Counted from the first letter of the stretch, positions 9,743 through 18,668 are shown. The stretch: 64,000 nucleotides of DNA from Paenibacillus sp. yr247 (GCF_900103825.1 NZ_FNIF01000005.1:124001-188000), one strand, 5' to 3'. Program-made: numbers and translations. Notes: generated from the sequence alone by a model not told the origin.

Positions 9743-10438
9743 GTGACAGGATCCTCACAAATTCCGATATTGTTCGAAGACAACCACATTCTCGTGGTTG
9801 AGAAGCCCGTCAATATGCCGACGCAGGAGGACGATTCGCGTGATCCGGATCTGTTGAATGTACTGAAGGCAGACCTGAAGCACCGACACAATAAGCCCGG
9901 AAATGTGTACCTCGGGCTTGTACACCGGCTTGATCGTCCTGTTGGCGGCGTGATGGTATTCGCCAAAACGTCAAAAGCCGCGTCACGACTATCAGACGCG
10001 GTGAGAACAAGACAGCTCGACAAGACGTACGTCGCTGTCGTACATGGCAAGCCGCCACAGCCATCCGCTACGCTGCGTCACTGGCTTTGGAAAGACACGC
10101 GGACGAATACCGTCAGCGTAGTCAGAGAAGGCCAGCAGGACGCCAAGGAGGCTGTGCTGGACTATAAACTGCTCGGCAGCGAAGGCGGGTTCAGCTTGAT
10201 CCAAATCAAGCTGCACACTGGGCGGCCGCATCAGATCCGTGTGCAGCTGGCCGCCATCGGCTGCACGCTCTACGGCGACCAGCGCTACGGGAGCGCGGTC
10301 AACAAACCCGGCCAGCAGCTTGCGCTCTGGGCGACAGCTCTCGCCTTTGAGCATCCAACGCTCAAAGAAACGCTGCGCTTTCGGTCACTGCCGCCAATGC
10401 AGCGGCCATGGAGTGAATTTACTCTCCCAGATTTGTAA
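9743..10438 (+). CDS. RluA-family pseudouridine synthase
   Basis: Isomerises specific uridines in rRNA or tRNA to pseudouridine. The 231-residue product has VEKPVNMPTQ, the catalytic-Asp motif HRLDRPVGG, and the TGRPHQIRVQLA motif of the family. No N-terminal S4 domain is present, as in the shorter RluA/RluC-type enzymes. The start is GTG, one base after the methyltransferase stop, with GGGAGG inside that gene. The coding sequence is markedly GC-rich compared with its neighbours and contains several short perfect inverted repeats. Substrate position cannot be assigned. Confidence 0.9.
   Translation: MTGSSQIPILFEDNHILVVEKPVNMPTQEDDSRDPDLLNVLKADLKHRHNKPGNVYLGLVHRLDRPVGGVMVFAKTSKAASRLSDAVRTRQLDKTYVAVVHGKPPQPSATLRHWLWKDTRTNTVSVVREGQQDAKEAVLDYKLLGSEGGFSLIQIKLHTGRPHQIRVQLAAIGCTLYGDQRYGSAVNKPGQQLALWATALAFEHPTLKETLRFRSLPPMQRPWSEFTLPDL
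9781..10367. repeat. cluster of perfect inverted repeats inside the pseudouridine synthase gene
   Basis: Hairpin-capable arms read by eye (left / right): CAACCAC 9781-9787 / 9794-9800; AAGCCCG 9893-9899 / 9913-9919; GTGTAC 9905-9910 / 9920-9925; CCGCGTC 9978-9984 / 9995-10001; CAGCTTGAT 10192-10200 / 10205-10213; CTGCACAC 10211-10218 / 10239-10246; CTTTGAGC 10345-10352 / 10360-10367. Arms are 6-9 bp with no mismatch. Confidence 0.7.
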
Positions 10439-10464
10439 ATTTACGCCAGAAAATGTTCCGCTAC

Positions 10465-10878
10465 TTAATTAGCAACCTTCCCCAACAAATAAATTAGTAA
10501 TTTCTGGTTATGGGCGGAAACGCGGCTCAGGTACGAATCCAACAGTTGTTCTCGGATTCCCGTACCTCGCTCGCATTCCGCCTTTCCTTTATCTGTTACG
10601 TTGACCCATACGATTCGACGGTCTTTCTCATCCCGCTCCCGTACGATCAATTCACTTTTCTCCATACGATCTAATAGTGTTGTAACAGCCGCAGGTGTTG
10701 TAGATAAATATTCGATCAAATCCGAAGGCTTCATCCGCTCATACGTCATAAGCAATTCTAGTACGTTAAGCTGTCCTTCTGTGATAGTAGGTGCTAAACC
10801 TACTTCCATCTGACTTTTCAATTCCTTGGACAATTTTAGCCACAGCTTTCCAAACTCATCGGAATACATCCTCATCAA
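10465..10878 (-). CDS. MarR-family transcriptional regulator
   Basis: A 137-residue winged-helix repressor. Residues about 30-95 form the DNA-binding domain, with recognition-helix region TTPAAVTTLLDRMEKSELIVRERDEKDRRI and the wing DRR signature. The ends form the helical dimerisation domain. It converges on the pseudouridine synthase gene and is monocistronic. Its upstream region carries a perfect TTGACA -35 box and two overlapping palindromes, the usual layout for autorepression. The ligand and other target genes are not evident. Confidence 0.88.
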   Translation of the reverse strand: MMRMYSDEFGKLWLKLSKELKSQMEVGLAPTITEGQLNVLELLMTYERMKPSDLIEYLSTTPAAVTTLLDRMEKSELIVRERDEKDRRIVWVNVTDKGKAECERGTGIREQLLDSYLSRVSAHNQKLLIYLLGKVAN

Positions 10879-10936
10879 CTCGCTTCCAACATCTACTATA
10901 ACGCAAGTATAGCACGCCTTTTCTTACGTTTAAAGG

Positions 10937-10984
10937 TTAATGCCATTAATATTTTCTTACAAAAGCTGCATGTCAATGGGACAT
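10937..10984 (-). promoter_or_regulatory. marR promoter with two candidate operators
   Basis: On the minus strand a -35 TTGACA (10971-10976) and a -10 AATATT (10948-10953) are 17 bases apart. The palindrome TTAATG-C-CATTAA (10937-10949) overlaps the -10 and start region. An inverted repeat GCATGTC (10968-10974) / GACATGC (about 10980-10986) overlaps the -35 box, and GACATGC occurs again at 10990. Operators of this kind placed over the promoter fit MarR autoregulation; binding itself is inferred. Confidence 0.55.
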
Positions 10985-11064
10985 GCTGTGACATGCTGTC
11001 GATCGATAAATAACTTTGTCCTATTAGAGGAAAAACCGTCAGAGAATTCATCCTGCTTTCTGGC

Positions 11065-11101
11065 GTGGAGAAGATTTAACCCAAGCTTCTCCACTTCTTT
11101 T
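11065..11101 (+). terminator. plus-strand hairpin terminator with no gene before it
   Basis: GTGGAGAAG (11065-11073) pairs perfectly with CTTCTCCAC (11085-11093) and is followed by TTCTTTT. The plus-strand sequence between the marR start and this hairpin (10879-11064) has no convincing reading frame. The hairpin could end a small RNA or act as an attenuator in the leader of the 55-residue gene at 11211. The rest of the 332-base gene-free stretch 10879-11210 holds only the marR promoter and operators. Confidence 0.55.
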
Positions 11102-11210
11102 AACACCTAGCCCACTACTAACATATACTGTGAAGCAGGCATGTATAGCATCTACGAATGGGAGTGCTTACTGTTATCCTTCGTAATGATTCATAAAGGA
11201 GTGGTTCAAG

Positions 11211-11378
11211 GTGGAAGCTTGGAAATTAGAGATTGGCAAAAAAGCACTGGAAGCAGGCATAATGAAAGACCCACAGTGGCTGGATCGATTAGACGAACCG
11301 ATGCCTCTGTGGGTCATGTTGGAGTTAGCTTTTATGCTCATTGAGAAGCTGGATCCACCTACAATCAGTTATGATTGA
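11211..11378 (+). CDS. small hypothetical protein, 55 residues
   Basis: A GTG-initiated frame with an excellent AAAGGAG nine bases upstream. The product begins MEAWKLEIGKKALEAGI, contains DPQWLDRLDEPMPLW, and ends in EKLDPPTISYD. It is amphipathic and acidic with no signal peptide. The ribosome site and natural amino-acid composition argue that it is real. It converges on parC and the two stops overlap by 10 bases (11369-11378). I do not recognise the family and assign no function. Confidence 0.65.
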   Translation: MEAWKLEIGKKALEAGIMKDPQWLDRLDEPMPLWVMLELAFMLIEKLDPPTISYD

Positions 11379-13810
11379 GGGAATCGCAATACCTCTACGA
11401 TCGAATCTGTTTTGCTAACAGGTATTAGCTGTTTTCCTTGCGCTTTGCGATCCTCGAGAGGTGCCGTCTCCGTGGAGAAACGCTGCTTCTCCCCACTACT
11501 CATGATCGCTGTAATGAGATAATCCATTTTCACGATAAATGTGCGTATTAACGCTGAACCGTTAGGTCTCACACGCTTGCCTTCCTTAAACTCGAAGGTA
11601 AGTATGCCTTTTCCTCCGCGTCCTTGAATTGGATAATCTACGACTAGGGATCGCTTCGCATACCCAAGGTCCGAGATGACCAGCACTTCCCCTTCATCCC
11701 CATAAATCCACTCTGCCGAGACTACAACATCGTCTTCCTTGAGTTGGATGCCGCGTACACCTGCGGCCGCTCGGCCCATCGGGTTCACTTCCTCCTCACG
11801 GAAACGGATGCTCATACCCTGCTTCGTGACAAGCAAGATTTCCTTCGTATTGTCACTTAGGTGCACTTGGAGCACTTCATCATGCTCACCGAGCTTACAG
11901 GCCACAAGTCCATTGGAGCGGTTCGTCATATACTCTTTAAGCTCTGTACGCTTTACTTGACCTTTGCGCGTGACGAACACAAGAGACTTAGTCGGTTCCT
12001 CAAAGCCCTTCACAGGAATAACGCTTACGATCCGATCTTCCTTGGCAATTGGAATGACATTAACAATCGCGGTGCCGTTCTCTTTCCACTTATATTCAGG
12101 CACTTGGTGGACAGGCAGCAAGTAATATTGACCTTTCTTGGTGAAGATCAGTAAACTCTCAATCGTATTCACGTCGAGCAGGAAGCGTAAGTAATCGCCT
12201 TCCTTCAGCCCTGTATTCTCGAGCTCTCCGCCGGAACGCGTGAAGGAAAGCTTGCTCGTACGTTTCAGATAACCTTCATGGGACAAAGTAACAAGGACGT
12301 CTTCCTGGTTCACGAGAACCTCGAGATTAACCTTTAGTTCTTCCACTTCACCTTGGATTTCCGATCGGCGGTCAATGCCATATTTCTTACGAATTTCGCC
12401 CATTTCATCTTTAATAACGCCTAACAACTTTTTCAGGTTACCAAGAATACCACGTAAGTAGGCAATGGTTTTCTCAACATCCTTCAGCTCTTTTTCAAGT
12501 GTTGTGATTTCTAAATTCGTTAATCGGTATAATTGCAAAACAAGAATAGCATCCGCTTGTCGCTCTGAGAATCCAAACTTCTCAACGAGGTTGTTTTGTG
12601 CATCTTGCCGATTCTTGGAAGCCTTAATTGTTGCAATCACTTCGTCCAAGATGTTAAGGGCTTTTACAAGTCCTTCTAACACATGTGCTCGGTCTTCGGC
12701 TTTCTCGAGCTCATACTGGGAACGGAACGTGACAACTTCCTTCTGATGCCCAATGTAGGCTTCAAGAATCTCACGAATACCCAATTGGCGCGGTGCTTTA
12801 TTCACAATCGCAACCATATTGAAATTGTAAGTTACCTGCAAATCAGTCTTCTTCAACAAGTAAGCTAAAATACCTTGGGCATCTGCTTCCTTCTTCAACT
12901 CGACTACAATCCGTAAACCATTACGGCCGCTTTCGTCACGTACTTCAGCAATTCCTTCGATTTTCTTTTCAAGTCGAATGTTTTCCATTGCCGTAACGAG
13001 ACGAGATTTTACAACTTGATATGGAATTTCGGTGATTACGATCTGTTGTCTGCCGCCGCGCATATCTTCTATCCCTGTTTTGGAACGAATGTGTATACGG
13101 CCTTTCCCTGTACGATATGCTTCACGAATACCGTCTTCGCCCATGATAATGCCGGAAGTAGGGAAATCAGGCCCTTTGACGATTGTCATCAATTCATCGA
13201 CCGTAATTTCAGGTTTGTCGATCATCGCCGTGCAGGCATCGATAATTTCGCGTAAATTATGCGGGGGAATTTCCGTCGCAAACCCGGCTGAAATTCCACT
13301 GACACCATTCACAAGCAAGTTAGGATAACGCGCTGGGAGCACGACTGGCTCTTTCGTGGAGTTATCAAAATTATCCTTGAACATCACCGTACGTTTCTCG
13401 ATATCGCGCAGCAGTTCCATTGCTATCTCTGAGAGACGAGCCTCAGTGTAACGCATAGCTGCAGGCGGATCATCATCGAGTGACCCCCAGTTGCCATGGC
13501 CATCCACCAGTGTATGGCCCATCTTCCACGGCTGCGCCATACGAACCATACCATCATAAATGGACGCGTCACCGTGCGGGTGGTAATTACCCATGACATC
13601 ACCGACGGTTTTGGCCGATTTACGATAAGGCTTATCCGGGGTATTCCCTGAGTCGTACATTGCATATAATACACGTCGTTGTACAGGTTTCAAGCCATCT
13701 CTAACATCTGGAATCGCGCGATCCTGAATAATATATTTGGAATAACGCCCGAAGCGATCGCCAACGATCTCCTCCAGATAGGCTGGTAAAAACTCTTCTA
13801 ATATGTTCAA
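11369..13810 (-). CDS. parC: DNA topoisomerase IV subunit A
   Basis: The DNA-cleaving subunit of topoisomerase IV, which decatenates daughter chromosomes. The 813-residue product has the winged-helix/tower core with catalytic Y121 in AAMRYTEARLS, and a C-terminal beta-pinwheel of GyrA_C-type repeats. Initiation is at TTG (MNILEEFLPAYLEEIVGDRF). In the quinolone-resistance region, HPHGDASIYDGMV, the positions equal to E. coli ParC S80 and E84 are A82 and D86. It lies 24 bases after parE, in one operon. Adjacency to parE and the short acidic-poor tail favour ParC over GyrA. Confidence 0.93.
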   Translation of the reverse strand: MNILEEFLPAYLEEIVGDRFGRYSKYIIQDRAIPDVRDGLKPVQRRVLYAMYDSGNTPDKPYRKSAKTVGDVMGNYHPHGDASIYDGMVRMAQPWKMGHTLVDGHGNWGSLDDDPPAAMRYTEARLSEIAMELLRDIEKRTVMFKDNFDNSTKEPVVLPARYPNLLVNGVSGISAGFATEIPPHNLREIIDACTAMIDKPEITVDELMTIVKGPDFPTSGIIMGEDGIREAYRTGKGRIHIRSKTGIEDMRGGRQQIVITEIPYQVVKSRLVTAMENIRLEKKIEGIAEVRDESGRNGLRIVVELKKEADAQGILAYLLKKTDLQVTYNFNMVAIVNKAPRQLGIREILEAYIGHQKEVVTFRSQYELEKAEDRAHVLEGLVKALNILDEVIATIKASKNRQDAQNNLVEKFGFSERQADAILVLQLYRLTNLEITTLEKELKDVEKTIAYLRGILGNLKKLLGVIKDEMGEIRKKYGIDRRSEIQGEVEELKVNLEVLVNQEDVLVTLSHEGYLKRTSKLSFTRSGGELENTGLKEGDYLRFLLDVNTIESLLIFTKKGQYYLLPVHQVPEYKWKENGTAIVNVIPIAKEDRIVSVIPVKGFEEPTKSLVFVTRKGQVKRTELKEYMTNRSNGLVACKLGEHDEVLQVHLSDNTKEILLVTKQGMSIRFREEEVNPMGRAAAGVRGIQLKEDDVVVSAEWIYGDEGEVLVISDLGYAKRSLVVDYPIQGRGGKGILTFEFKEGKRVRPNGSALIRTFIVKMDYLITAIMSSGEKQRFSTETAPLEDRKAQGKQLIPVSKTDSIVEVLRFPQS

Positions 13811-13834
13811 CTTTCAGTCACCACTCTTTTTGGT

Positions 13835-15802
13835 CTACTCTACATATTCGGTAAAATCAACGTTCTCAATAATCCAGCGCTTACGTGGATCTACCTTATC
13901 GCCCATTAATGTCGTCACACGTCGTTCAGCTTTAGCGGCATCTTCAATCTGTACTTGCAGTAAGGTACGGCTCTCCGGATTCATCGTCGTTTCCCACAAC
14001 TGCTCCGGGTTCATCTCTCCAAGACCTTTGTATCGCTGAAGCTCGGTGTTTTTACCAAGTTCTTTGACCACAACCTGCAGCTGATCGTCCGTCCAGGCAT
14101 ACCGATGCCCCCCATTCTTGCCCTTTCTTGTCACTTTATAAAGCGGTGGTTGTGCGATATATACTTTGCCCGCATCAATCATTGGCTTCATATAGCGGTA
14201 AAAGAAGGTCAAAAGCAGGACCTGAATGTGTGCACCGTCGGTATCTGCATCCGTCATAATAATAATTTTGCCGTAATTCATCTCTTCTAATTCGAATTCA
14301 GAGCCAACTCCTGCCCCAATAGCGGAAATAATCGCTTTGTATTCGTCATTTTTCATGATATCGAGAAGCTTGGCTTTCTCGGGGTTCATCGGTTTTCCTT
14401 TGAGCGGTAAAATAGCCTGATGCTTGGAATCACGTCCTTGCTTCGCGGATCCGCCGGCAGAATCTCCTTCAACGACAAACAATTCATTGCGCTGTAAATC
14501 CTTGGATTGCGCAGGAGTAAGCTTACCATTCAGGTTGGAGCTCTCACTCCGCCCTTTCTTCCCGCTGCGAATTTCTTCCCGCGCTTTACGTGCAGCTTCC
14601 CGTGCTTTGGATGCTTGTACAGCCTTCTTCAGCATCATTTGCGCGATTTGCGGATTTTCCTCCAAAAAAACAGTCATTTTATCAGAAACAACTGCATCCA
14701 CTGCACTTCTTGCAATAGCACTTCCAAGCTGATCCTTCGTTTGTCCAACGAATTCGACATCACCCATCTTAATATTGATGACGACCATCATACCTTCTCG
14801 CAGGTCGGTACCATCCAGGTTTTTCTCTTTTTCTTTGAGAATTCCCGCTTTACGGGCATATTCATTCATTACTCTGGTATATGCGGTCTTAAATCCCGTC
14901 TCATGCGTACCACCGCCGCGGGTCGGAATGGCATTAACGAATGACGCAATCGTTTCGGTGTAGCCATCATTGTATTGCAGCGCTACTTCGACTTCAATTT
15001 CATCCTTTTCCGATGCAAAATGAATGACGGGGTGAAGCACGGTTTTCTCTTCATTCAGGAATTCAACGAATTGGCTCGCACCACCTTCATATTGGAAGGA
15101 ATCCTGTTTATCTGAGCGATCATCTTTCAAGTTGACGAGAAGACCAGAGTTCAAGAACGCAATTTCTTGCAAACGCTCAGCGAGCGTATCGTAATTAATC
15201 GTTGTTCCGCCCTGGAATACGCGTTTATCAGGTTTAAAGGTTACTTTCGTACCTGTTCTGTTGGAATTTCCAATCACTTCTAACCCGGTTGTTGGTTGAC
15301 CCACATGTTCGATGCCTAAATCATCTACCCAGTATTCAAAACGTTGTTTATGCGTTTTGCCATCGCGATAAATTTCCACTTCCAACCACTCGGATAATGC
15401 ATTGGTGACTGATGCTCCTACACCATGAAGTCCACCTGATTTTTTGTAGCCAGATCCGCCAAACTTACCACCAGCATGTAAGATTGTAAATACAACCTGC
15501 GGTGTAGGAACTCCTGTCTTATGCATACCGGTCGGAATGCCCCTGCCGTTATCCTGAACCGTAATGGACTGATCCTTATGTATCGTTACACTTATTTTTG
15601 AACAGTGCTTGGCTAGATGCTCGTCAACCGCATTATCTACGATCTCCCAGATCAAATGGTGCAAGCCTGAAGCACTTGTGCTGCCGATATACATCCCTGG
15701 TCTTTTGCGTACGGCAACCAGACCTTCTAGTACTTGTATATCATCGACATCATAATCGGATGTTGGGGCTTTTCCATTCGCAAATTCTAGTTGCTCAGTC
15801 AT
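13835..15802 (-). CDS. parE: DNA topoisomerase IV subunit B
   Basis: The ATPase subunit of topoisomerase IV. The 655-residue product has the GHKL ATPase domain with EIVDNAVDEHLA and the GRGIPTG loop. A transducer domain follows, then a Toprim domain with EGDSAGGSA and an acidic DADTDG motif. LPLKGKPMN resembles ParE rather than GyrB. AAAGGAGGG precedes the ATG. The next gene is parC, as in other Firmicutes. Gyrase genes are elsewhere. Confidence 0.93.
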   Translation of the reverse strand: MTEQLEFANGKAPTSDYDVDDIQVLEGLVAVRKRPGMYIGSTSASGLHHLIWEIVDNAVDEHLAKHCSKISVTIHKDQSITVQDNGRGIPTGMHKTGVPTPQVVFTILHAGGKFGGSGYKKSGGLHGVGASVTNALSEWLEVEIYRDGKTHKQRFEYWVDDLGIEHVGQPTTGLEVIGNSNRTGTKVTFKPDKRVFQGGTTINYDTLAERLQEIAFLNSGLLVNLKDDRSDKQDSFQYEGGASQFVEFLNEEKTVLHPVIHFASEKDEIEVEVALQYNDGYTETIASFVNAIPTRGGGTHETGFKTAYTRVMNEYARKAGILKEKEKNLDGTDLREGMMVVINIKMGDVEFVGQTKDQLGSAIARSAVDAVVSDKMTVFLEENPQIAQMMLKKAVQASKAREAARKAREEIRSGKKGRSESSNLNGKLTPAQSKDLQRNELFVVEGDSAGGSAKQGRDSKHQAILPLKGKPMNPEKAKLLDIMKNDEYKAIISAIGAGVGSEFELEEMNYGKIIIMTDADTDGAHIQVLLLTFFYRYMKPMIDAGKVYIAQPPLYKVTRKGKNGGHRYAWTDDQLQVVVKELGKNTELQRYKGLGEMNPEQLWETTMNPESRTLLQVQIEDAAKAERRVTTLMGDKVDPRKRWIIENVDFTEYVE

Positions 15803-15867
15803 TGAAGCCCTCCTTTATCTAATATTGGGACCTTTGATTTGAGATCAAAGTCTCTCCTTTTTATCCT

Positions 15868-16869
15868 TTAATTCAATACATCTTTGCGAGAAAATACCGT
15901 AAATGAAACGATCAGCGAGGCAATCGCCCAAACACTTAAAACGCTTAGCGAGAATGTCAAGTTCATCCCTTTGATTGGAGGAAGGCCTCCCGTTAAATAC
16001 TTGGTTAAGTCCAAATTGACCATAAACAAATATTTCGCAGTTTCCCACGAAGACACCATATTCGAAAGAATGGTTCCTGATATTAATACCGCCAGCATGA
16101 CCCCCATACCTGCTGCTGTGGAACGAATGAGAACGGAAAGCATTAACGACATGAGTGCTACGACTAATGCCGAGAACCAAACCAATCCAAACTCCATCAT
16201 TAGGAAGAACCATTGATCAACCGCACGTACAAGACTGAAATCCACCTCCGTACCTGTCAATTGAATCCCTGTAAATATAGGCATCGTCCAGCCGTTATAG
16301 CCAAAAACGACTCCAGAAATCAAGTAACATAATACACCAGTGGACAGTACAGTTAGCGAAGTAAAGAAGACGACCGTTATTAATTTACTCAATAGGATTT
16401 TCCATCGCCGGACCGGTCTTGTCAACAATAATTTAATAGTCCCCGTAGAATGCTCAGATGATACGATGTCAGCTGAAATGACCATGATAATAAGAGGAAT
16501 GAATAAACCGACAGCATTTTTTACAAATTCACGTGTAAAAGTAACCGCATTCGGTGTACTAGGATCAACATCCTTTTCAAGGTAATAGTTCGCGATTTGA
16601 ATCTGGACTCTAAGCTGTTGTTTCCATTCTTCCGGCGTTCGTGCCGAGCTTAAACGCTTTTCCCAGTCTGCAATTTTTTGACGCTGATCCGCTTTCCAGT
16701 CCGTCGTCCCGAACTGCTTTTGTGTATTTTGGGCAACACGCATTTGTGCGTAAGTGAACATGGGAATTAAAGCAAGTAGGATAAGGATGATGACATAAAA
16801 GCGTTTTTTCTTAATCATTTTGATGCATTCATTTTTGACTAGCGCATATAAACTACGCAATTCTCTCAC
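15868..16869 (-). CDS. ABC-2 type transporter permease
   Basis: A membrane component of an ABC exporter. The 333-residue product has one N-terminal transmembrane segment (about 24-42), an extracytoplasmic loop of about 80 charged residues, and then five or so further transmembrane segments, typical of the ABC-2 family. GTG is taken as start, although the purine-rich stretch before it is unusually close, so a TTG three codons later is possible. It lies 6 bases after the ATP-binding subunit gene. Substrate unknown. Confidence 0.85.
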   Translation of the reverse strand: MRELRSLYALVKNECIKMIKKKRFYVIILILLALIPMFTYAQMRVAQNTQKQFGTTDWKADQRQKIADWEKRLSSARTPEEWKQQLRVQIQIANYYLEKDVDPSTPNAVTFTREFVKNAVGLFIPLIIMVISADIVSSEHSTGTIKLLLTRPVRRWKILLSKLITVVFFTSLTVLSTGVLCYLISGVVFGYNGWTMPIFTGIQLTGTEVDFSLVRAVDQWFFLMMEFGLVWFSALVVALMSLMLSVLIRSTAAGMGVMLAVLISGTILSNMVSSWETAKYLFMVNLDLTKYLTGGLPPIKGMNLTFSLSVLSVWAIASLIVSFTVFSRKDVLN

Positions 16870-16875
16870 CTTCCC

Positions 16876-17841
16876 CTATTGAATTGATTCACCTTCGGTT
16901 AGGCTTAAGAACAAATCTTCAAGCGTCGGATTTTTGATTTCTACAGCAAAGAGGCTAATTCCTGCTTCCATCAACTGCCGACTTATTTGCGGGACATGCT
17001 CCTTATCCATTTGCGTAACGATTTGTTTCACCAATGTGGGTAAGCCAACGGGACTTTCATCAACTATTTCCTCAATAGCTTGTACAAGTGGTGACGCATA
17101 TAGAAGCCTCTCAGCCTTATCGGCCGGAGACACGGACCAGACAACTTTGCCGCCGTGCGCAATCAAATCATCGACCGCTCCCACTTGAATCACTTGGCCA
17201 TGACTTATTATCGCAACACGGTCACACATTTGCTGAATCTCGCTTAGCAAGTGACTTGAGACGAACAAACTAAGTCCACCTGCGGCCAAGCGCTGAATGA
17301 ACTCCCTCATTTCCTTAATCCCTTGGGGATCAAGACCATTCGTAGGTTCGTCCAATATTAATAAACTGGGCCTCCCAAGCAAAGCCTGTGCGATGCCGAG
17401 CCGCTGCCGCATACCAAGGGAATAGGTTCGTACCTTATCATGAATACGTTGATCCATAGCGACGATTTCAACGACCTCTTGGATCCGCTTCTCATCGACA
17501 TCCGTCAGCATTCTTGCAAAATGCTCGAGATTTTCCCATCCAGTCAAATACAAGTAAAGCTCCGGATTCTCAACGATACATCCGACATGGCGCATCGCTT
17601 GATTATGCTCCTTGCGTACATCATGCCCACAAATATGTATAGACCCTTCTGTCGGACGTATTAAATCAACGAGCATGCGAATGGTCGTTGTTTTACCTGA
17701 TCCGTTGGGTCCCAAGAAACCAAAGATTTCTCCAGCATATACATCAAACGAAATCCCTTTTATAATCTCTTTATTTTTAATTTTTTTCTTTAAATTTTTC
17801 ACGGAAAGTACCGTTGTTGGAACAGTCATTGTTGCTGCCAT
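16876..17841 (-). CDS. ABC transporter ATP-binding protein
   Basis: The ATPase of the exporter encoded with the following permease gene. The 321-residue product has Walker A GPNGSGKTT, a signature in the YSLGMRQRLGIAQ context, and Walker B LLILDEPTNGLDP. A C-terminal extension of about 90 residues is typical of the CcmA/YadG-type drug, antibiotic or bacitracin-like exporters. AGGGGGG precedes the ATG. The SGNH hydrolase gene ends 11 bases upstream, so the three genes probably form one transcript. Substrate not inferable. Confidence 0.88.
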   Translation of the reverse strand: MAATMTVPTTVLSVKNLKKKIKNKEIIKGISFDVYAGEIFGFLGPNGSGKTTTIRMLVDLIRPTEGSIHICGHDVRKEHNQAMRHVGCIVENPELYLYLTGWENLEHFARMLTDVDEKRIQEVVEIVAMDQRIHDKVRTYSLGMRQRLGIAQALLGRPSLLILDEPTNGLDPQGIKEMREFIQRLAAGGLSLFVSSHLLSEIQQMCDRVAIISHGQVIQVGAVDDLIAHGGKVVWSVSPADKAERLLYASPLVQAIEEIVDESPVGLPTLVKQIVTQMDKEHVPQISRQLMEAGISLFAVEIKNPTLEDLFLSLTEGESIQ

Positions 17842-17852
17842 CTTTTCCCCCC

Positions 17853-18668
17853 CTACTTCAGAATTTGTACAATTCGATCAGCAATCCGCTCATAGCCGTC
17901 CCCGTTAGGATGAAAATGATCGGCAGAAGACAAATATTTGATCAAATTTTGTTCAAACAAATCATAGGTTGGGACAATGACCATTTGAGGATACCGATTC
18001 GTCATTTCAAAGACGCGGTTATTCCAGCGCTGTACTATCAGAGAACCTTCTCGTTTCGGGTCTAAATCGAGAAAAGGATGATATAAACCAACATACAACA
18101 CGGTTGCCTTTGGATTTGCCTTATTTATCGACTGAATAATTTTTTCCATTTTGACCAGCGCAGGCTCTACACGTTTCACAGCACCCTCGGGGTTAAACTC
18201 AGTCTTATTTTCCCCTATAAAAAGCCCATCCCCGCCAGCAAAAATATCGTTGCCACCAATCGTCAACAAAATGATGTCCGCCTGGGCAAGTGCATCCTGC
18301 GTCTTTTTAAGTGCAAGATCAGAGAGGAGTTGGTCACTTATATAGCCTGGAATTGCCAAATTATTGAGCACGAATACCGGCTTACCCGTTTCCTTCTCTA
18401 GCTTTTCACGGACACGGCCAACATAGCCTTTGCCTGTATTATCGCCCGTTCCTGCGGTTAATGAATCACCAAGAGCGACAATTTGAAGCTTACTTTTGCT
18501 TTCAATCATCGTTTCTTTCTTAGGAGCTGAAGTCACAAGATTAAGATCTCCGGATGCTTTGGGAAACCATATCTGATTCGCCGCGTAGGCAAAGCCTACG
18601 GCGAAAACAATCGTGGATATTGATGCTGTAAGGCCAATTACACTCCATATGAAGCGAGTAGATCTCAA
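17853..18668 (-). CDS. SGNH/GDSL-type hydrolase (lysophospholipase L1-like), exported
   Basis: A serine esterase of the SGNH superfamily. I place the start at a TTG at 18668 because AGGAGGGG lies six bases before it; this gives a 271-residue protein opening with a hydrophobic signal or anchor (about residues 5-28). Block I is VALGDSLTAGTG with the nucleophilic Ser, block III is TIGGNDI, and block V supplies the Asp/His in the SSADHFHPNGDGY tail. The longer ATG-initiated frame has no ribosome site. It acts outside the membrane; the substrate is unknown. It heads the putative transcript with the ABC-2 exporter. Confidence 0.85.
   Translation of the reverse strand: MRSTRFIWSVIGLTASISTIVFAVGFAYAANQIWFPKASGDLNLVTSAPKKETMIESKSKLQIVALGDSLTAGTGDNTGKGYVGRVREKLEKETGKPVFVLNNLAIPGYISDQLLSDLALKKTQDALAQADIILLTIGGNDIFAGGDGLFIGENKTEFNPEGAVKRVEPALVKMEKIIQSINKANPKATVLYVGLYHPFLDLDPKREGSLIVQRWNNRVFEMTNRYPQMVIVPTYDLFEQNLIKYLSSADHFHPNGDGYERIADRIVQILK

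Noticed and set aside
15829-15851. Hairpin between the ABC-2 permease gene and parE as a terminator
   Set aside because: The stem ACTTTGAT/ATCAAAGGT has no U-tract in the direction of transcription, so it was not called.
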